A DNA stretch of 64,000 bases from Rallus limicola (Eukaryota; Chordata; Aves; Gruiformes; Rallidae): NCBI GenBank assembly GCA_022605955.1, contig JAKCOZ010000003.1, positions 43,860,761 to 43,924,760 of the forward strand, given 5' to 3'. Within the stretch, counting starts at the first letter, position 1. Every line of letters begins with the position of its first letter. Of the stretch, positions 52,448 to 64,000 are shown piece after piece. The notes below the pieces were generated by a model. That model saw nothing but the letters and a program-made list of their open reading frames with translations, did not search any database and was not told where the DNA came from. The position numbers were made by a program, and so were the translations under genes.

Positions 52448-54709
52448 GGTGGGGGAGGGAAGGGAGGTGGAGAAATGAAGAAATTCGCCACAGTTAGGCA
52501 AAACTGAAGGCCAAACTCAACTGAATTGTGTCTTTGTGAAATTTACTTCCCCTAACAGAAAGAGTCATTAGTAGTATAACAAAATTAGCAGCAGGGCAGG
52601 GTCCCAGAGGTGGCACAAGCCTGGTACAGTGCCAAGGCACTGACATGCTTGGTACCAGAGAGCTGGTACCAGCTCTGCCTGCTATCAACAGAACTGTATT
52701 TACCAGGCTGAAATGCTCCCTTTTATTACTCCTACAACCTATGTATTTTTATGTAAGGCCAGTTTCCTGGGATGAATGAGTTTTCTTTCAGTCCTACTTA
52801 CTCTGTGACAAGCTCTGTGACAATCTGTGGCACTGAAGAGGTATTTTCTGTAGCCTGAAGTATACCCAAAATGCGCACAACCCATCTCTGTTTAGTTTTC
52901 TCTGCAGCCAGACATGGGTTTTATTACTGCCCTGCTGATCTGAGCAGGCCCATCCCCCAGGGCAGCACTTCGAGTGTCTCTGTGATATGTCTGGCACTAC
53001 AGCATCGGTTGGGAGCCAGGGGTTTAGGAGCCTGCCCCAAGGGAAGTATGCTCTGACACTGGTGGATGGAGGAACTGACTTAAAATACGGATGTGTGGTG
53101 GTCTGTGGTATTTGTGGGAGGGTCACGCGCAGTAGCAATACTGAGAGTATTAAACTTGAAGGTATGGGAATAAGAAGTGGGAAAGGAAATAAATGTGGGA
53201 TTTAAAAGCAAAAGGTGCTCTGGAGAAGAGCACAAGGTATGGTTTTCTTTCATTCTCTCAGCAAATTTTTAAAGCCAGCTTTGGGGCACCGGCTGATAGT
53301 AACCTTAGGACATGTGGAGTGCCAGGAGCATGTACAGGCCCTTTCACCAAAACCGCAGGACTAATCTGCACGGGGTAGGATATGTAGGTCTTCTGGATGA
53401 GGTTGTGGTTCAACAGCAGGCTGGCAATACTCCCCTCCTTGGGCTACAAGGTCTGCAGCCGGTCAGTCTGTTGTGCATCCCCTGCCTTCCCTACTAAGCT
53501 GTGCTCACAGAAGTCAGGTTTCTACAAAGGCAGACAGCAAAACCTCCAAATCCAAGTGCTATGGCTCCTCAAGGAGATGCTCTGTGCTATTGTTTCTCTC
53601 TTCTCTTTTTTTTTTTTTTTTTTGTTTTTGTTTATTTCCCATCTTCCTCCTCAGAAAAAACCAAACAAGGCTTGAAATCCAGGCTGCATGGAGAGAGTGG
53701 CAGCCAGCACAGGCATCTTACCTGGTGCAGGACATGTCCTTAATGGACTTGGGCTGCAAGCTTTTCTGTAACAGTGATGATGTCAAGTTAGAACTGGGGT
53801 GTAAAAGGTTTCACCTTGCCTAGCCTGACTTATTGAGTACCATGTGGCCCACAGTGTTTTTTACATTAATTACACCAAACTCCTTTCCTCCCTCCTCGCA
53901 ATTCAGTGCAACCAAGGACAGATTCACCACTGATTTACAGTACTTTAAATAAGGAAAATATTATTTAAGCAGCTTCCAAGCCTCATTTGACACCTTATTT
54001 ACACTGGCATGAAAGCACCATTAAACAAAGGACAATTCAAGTCTCGGTTCTTTTTTGGTTCTAGTTCTATTAAAAAGAAAATAATAAAAGCCTTAGTGTG
54101 TATAAAACCAGCAATGCGGTTGGTTTTAATGTGCATTCCAGGGGAGGAAAATCAGTTGTTCAAATCTCAGAACACATTTTACTTTCCTCCCTTTCTAACT
54201 GGAAAGCTACTAAGAAAATTAATCAAAAAAATCAAAGCTGTACTATACTGAGTATATGTGTGTAACACACAGTACTTACCTCAAAACAATGTCTGTGTGT
54301 ACATTTTAATTCTCTGGTTGCAGGGCCTGCTGAAACAATGAGGCTGATTTGATAGTCACAGCCTTCTCTGCATGCACATAAATAAAACCTCACTGTGTTT
54401 CTTTCAGTACAGTAACTGATTCACAGAACAGTGGGAAAGCCTGTTTTCCTCTGCCCACTGTCCTCTGTTCCTGAAACAAAGCAGCAGACTCTTAAGAGAG
54501 GCGCACCTACACTGTTTTGGGAATACCAGGGGGTATTTTAATTAAAATTTCTTAACTTAGTTCTTTAAATGCAGCTAGTATTTTGTTTCCAAATTAAAGA
54601 AAAATAAAAAAAAACCCCTACTTTGTAAGTTGTTAGTGGGGAGAAGGAAACTGCACAAACCTTATTTTTATGAGTCATGGTAGAAACACTGCAGTAATTA
54701 CATTTGATA

Positions 54710-54780
54710 TAATCATAGAATATTCTGAGGGACCCATAAGGTTCATTGAGTCCCACTTGTGGCCATCGCTGGACTGACTT
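54710..54780 (-). mobile_element. Short CR1 3' end fragment
   Basis: The left edge aatcatagaatattctgagg, followed by gacccataaggttcattgag and tcccacttg, is a minus-strand CR1 terminus. Only about 70 bp remain. Confidence 0.75.
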
Positions 54781-57700
54781 CTGAGGCTTTGGTTTTCATC
54801 AAGGCAATGATGTGATAATCAAGCGCTGCAGGAGCAGCACTGCCACAGTCTCTTAGCCCATCCACTCCCGTGAAGCCCTGTGTGTGTGTGTCCCAGGAAA
54901 ACCCTCTTCTACAGCCCCGCCATTTTCTGGTAGCTTGCTGGGAGGAAAGCTGGGGAAATCTTGATTGTTCTTAGATTGTTCGGGCAGGCCAGGTCCCACA
55001 TGCTGAGGCACCCAGCCTCCTCTGCTGCTCCACCAATCTCCCTCTGACTGTCTGGTTCTGCTGGTGGTTTCTGACCTCCTGTTCAAAAAGCACAATTGGC
55101 TCCAGGTCACTGGTGGGAGTGAGCTAGCTGTCCAGGTTTTTAAGATGCAAAAAGGCAGCTTTTTCAAAATAACAGGTCACAGTGACTTTGAGCTGCACAA
55201 GGAGAGGGGCTAGTTGATGCCAGAGCCACACCAAACAACTCTGATGTCTGTGTTAGTTGACACAGGGTCCAGCCCTTCTCAAAGCCAACACAAAGCAAGT
55301 ATACTGTGTTATAAAGGCCATCCATGGCCATCTTCCCACCTTCTTTTGCTAGTTTGGTTCCTCAGAGTTTTACTACCAGTATTAACTACTGCCAAGCCTT
55401 CTTCTACACAGAAATGCAAAAACCAGCTGCCTTCTCCTCACACAATACATAGATGTATCTGGCACTGGAGAGAAATCCAAGTATTGCAGTTCAACTATTG
55501 TTTGAAAAAAATACAAAAATGGCATAATCATATACTTGGAGATGGTAAAAAAGAGTAGTAATATTTTAATTTTCATGAGTTTCAAGGTAGTAAGCATGTC
55601 TAGGAGGTAGCCAGGAGCCAGGTGTCTAAATCTTCCTTTATACTTCAGGTGTTAAGACAAATTCGACAAATAGATGTGTCTAATTTACCATCCTGTGTGG
55701 AGACAGGTTAAATCAAAACATTACTTGTATTATTCTGTCATTACCCAAGCCAGTCCATTCTTGTTTAGGGAGCATTTCTTCCTCTTCCAACTTCTTGCCA
55801 TTGTTTCCTTTGAGTCTTCTTCCTGTTACACGCCTTTTTGGCCTAAAATAGGCTGGAAGATTACACTTACAAGATGCTACCAACCCCTTCTAGCAGCCTG
55901 CTGGCAGTGTTTCTGCTTGTATGTTAGCTTAGCCACCATCTGCTTGTAAGACACCCTATCTAACAGGCCTCCTGTCCAGGATCCAGGTTGCCACAGGTTG
56001 CCAAGGATCCATGCATGTTCCTGCCATGCTCTCTGGTTTCCCAGTGTATAATGTGTTATTGGGTTCCTTTAGGGACAATATTAATAATCTGGAATATTTC
56101 TTCTTGCCAGTCCTTCCTCTTTTAAAAATTATGGAAAGAAAAAAAAAAAGAACACAAAGAACTCTATAGAAGATCTGCTTGGGTAGATACTTTGTTGATC
56201 AATGCATGTTCACAAGAGTGCTGAAGGAAGCCGTGGAATTATTTCCTCATAGACACTTCCTTTACATTTGCAGTTTTGAAATGAGAAAGCATATAGGCAG
56301 CTGTGTGGTTGAATTTTTCCATGTAATCCAGACCTGGAATTAAAAATTGGGTTCACGACTTCAGAAATCACTTTAACCACACTGCAGAGGGTTTCAGTGC
56401 CAAATGTGCCCCTTCCTGAAGCTGGTGTTACTGGACCCCTGGGTGTATGGTCATAGGCACTACTTCTGACTCAGAAGCTGAAAATATTCTCCAACTTTGA
56501 AACCCCCTTGCTGCCAGTCTGGTATGAAACTGAAAGCACGTATCCAAAGGCAGGATGGCCAGAAGGGTTTCAGTGGAGCAGCCCTGGTTATCACTTGGTC
56601 CTACAGCTTTCCCTTTCGCCACCACCAGTATGTGTCTCCCAGCAGCTGCAGACTGCCAACTTCTGTAGCAGCAGCCATGCCCTGTGCTCCAAACTGTCTG
56701 AAACCATTCCAAGAGACTTTTGGGGCCTCTTTTAGCCCACGTTTGTTGGGGCTTTCTACTCAGGACCAGGAGAATCTGCGGCTGTAGAAGTTGGAGACAG
56801 CAGTGTTGTTTTTTTTCCTGAGGGTGTAAAAATCCTTGTCTCTTGTTAGCCTGGGGTGTGACATAATCAGACACAATTTTTCTTCCTCCTCTTTCAAACT
56901 AAGGTTTCAAGTGGAACATACTAGCATGGACCGTGGGTGTTAACTGGAACAAGTAAGATTATCAGGTACCTGGAAAACACAATAAACATGCAAACCCCAA
57001 AGGCCAGTGTCAGGTACTCCAGCTCCAGGAGACTGGGCTGGGAAGACTGGAGCGATGCCACTTGGCAGGTAACAGCACCTCACAGCTTCTGTACTTCCTC
57101 TTGCCCTGTGTTTTTACGGCATTGCCACTGCAGAAGTCAGAACCATGGCAAGACGGGGCTCACCGAGGCATAAATGCCCCCAAAGTGAGACCTTCAAAAT
57201 CTCCCAGCCGTGGTAAATTTCCGCACTGGAAGTGGGCCCCTGCTGCTGTGGGCCTGGTGTGAAAAGTATTGCTTTTTAGTATCAACACAGGGCTCAAAGC
57301 TGCTGTGAGGCCGTAAGGCTACACTTCTGCCCAGCGGCTGCTTTATGGCTGTACCTCTGTGAGACGTCGCTGTGCCAGTCATAGTTCTTCCCAACACTGT
57401 GGTGACGCTGTTTGCATGCTTTTTAAAAACTGGGTTAGCGAGCCCGGGACGTCTCACCTCACACGTACAGGCACGATAGCGCACTAATGCACCTCACTGC
57501 CTGCACCTCACTGCAGCTCTGCCCTGCGCCAAGGGCACCTAAGGCCCTGCGTAAGGGCACAGGCTCCCGGCGGCACGGCACGGTACAGCGGGACTGCGCT
57601 GGGCCCGGGGCCTGCCGCCCCACCCCGTGCCGCAGGTCACCGAGGCGTTCAGCGTGCCCGTCTCCTGGAGTTCGGCACCGGGGTAGACCGACCCTGCTGC

Positions 57701-57881
57701 CGCCTGCTGCCCGGGGTGCGCTGGCACACCTGACACGCGCGGAGGCTGAGCTCCAGTCCCCGTGTCCTGGCCCACGGGCGAAGGGAACGCCAGAGACATT
57801 GGCCACGCCGCCCCACCACCGGAACCCGCGACTCCCGGCACAGCCCACCCGCTGGGCCGCCCCTCAGCCGTCGGCTCCCAC

Positions 57882-57893
57882 TGCGCATGCGCA
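57882..57893. promoter_or_regulatory. FSD1L: NRF1-type site 1
   Basis: TGCGCATGCGCA, a perfect palindrome matching the NRF1 consensus (core GCGCATGCGC), 199 bp before the FSD1L start codon. Confidence 0.75.
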
Positions 57894-58002
57894 CAGACCC
57901 CTCCACGGGAGGGGAGGAGAGGCGCACGTGTCGCCCGCGTGCGTGAAGGGGGAGGGAGTGGAAAGGGTTGCGGTGCGCGCACGCAGTGTGGCTGCATCCC
58001 GG

Positions 58003-58014
58003 CGCGCATGCGCG
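58003..58014. promoter_or_regulatory. FSD1L: NRF1-type site 2
   Basis: CGCGCATGCGCG, a second perfect palindrome with the NRF1 core, 78 bp before the start codon and 121 bp from site 1. Its ATG opens a short upstream ORF. Confidence 0.75.
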
Positions 58015-58034
58015 GGGGCGGCGGCGGCCAGTAA
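58008..58034 (+). other. Upstream ORF of 8 codons (M-R-G-G-G-G-G-Q)
   Basis: ATG at 58008, then CGC, five glycine codons, CAG and TAA at 58032-58034. It would lie in the FSD1L 5' UTR if transcription starts upstream of 58008. The start context (cgcATGC) is weak. The GGC repeat inside it could vary in length. Confidence 0.4.
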
Positions 58035-58092
58035 CCGATCATCCCCGCGGCTGGGCGCTGCCGCCGGTCTCTGCATCGCTACCTCCCTCAGC

Positions 58093-64000
<5,908 letters not shown>

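Larger units (their letters stand above)
50984..57479. other. Intergenic region, right part
   Basis: Holds the solo LTR (51315-51937), the (CT)14 repeat, a T17 tract near 53607 and a CR1 scrap at 54710. No coding exon is recognised. CpG density rises from about 57.3 kb towards the FSD1L promoter. Confidence 0.7.

Noticed and set aside
56428..56874. 148-codon minus-strand frame
   Set aside because: No family resemblance; overlapping plus-strand frames are similarly open, so chance is the simplest reading.

Overview
The window is vertebrate nuclear DNA, almost certainly from a bird. It has large introns with GT-AG splice sites, a CpG-island promoter, many CR1 LINE 3' ends (several closing with the ATTCTATGATT-type tail), and two solo LTRs of the avian endogenous-retrovirus type. 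There is no bacterial-style gene packing. The gene order matches human 9q31. In chicken that block lies on the Z chromosome, so Z linkage is a reasonable inference, but the sequence does not prove it.

Two genes lie head to tail on the + strand. From the left edge to about 42.4 kb is the 3' part of SLC44A1 (choline transporter-like protein 1, CTL1). Thirteen exons can be placed to the base (first 2067-2203, stop codon 35604-35606). They give about 563 residues, all in phase. Only the N-terminal exons are missing; they lie to the left. Next comes a long candidate 3' UTR (35607 to about 42.36 kb) with several AATAAA signals. The best distal one is at 42344. A 573-bp solo LTR with a perfect 5-bp target-site duplication sits inside this UTR.

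From 42.4 to 57.5 kb is intergenic DNA in which I see no convincing gene. It holds two CR1 fragments, a second solo LTR (51315-51937) with an internal duplication, a 17-G run, a (CT)14 microsatellite and two stretches that look like candidate regulatory elements.

From 57.5 kb to the right edge is the start of FSD1L (fibronectin type III and SPRY domain containing 1-like). A CpG island with two palindromic NRF1-type sites precedes the ATG at 58093. The five-codon first exon, the 32-codon second exon and the beginning of the third are visible, and the gene runs off the window. Intron 1 holds a second GC-rich patch with a perfect RFX X-box, directly abutted by a CR1 insertion.

The two genes are neighbours by conserved synteny. 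I see no evidence that they work in one pathway: SLC44A1 moves choline across membranes for phospholipid synthesis, and FSD1L is a coiled-coil/FN3/SPRY protein. No clearly novel multi-gene system is visible. The points most worth checking are the X-box patch in FSD1L intron 1, the LTR in the SLC44A1 3' UTR, the twin NRF1 promoter with a poly-glycine upstream ORF, and an open intron-retention tail for SLC44A1.
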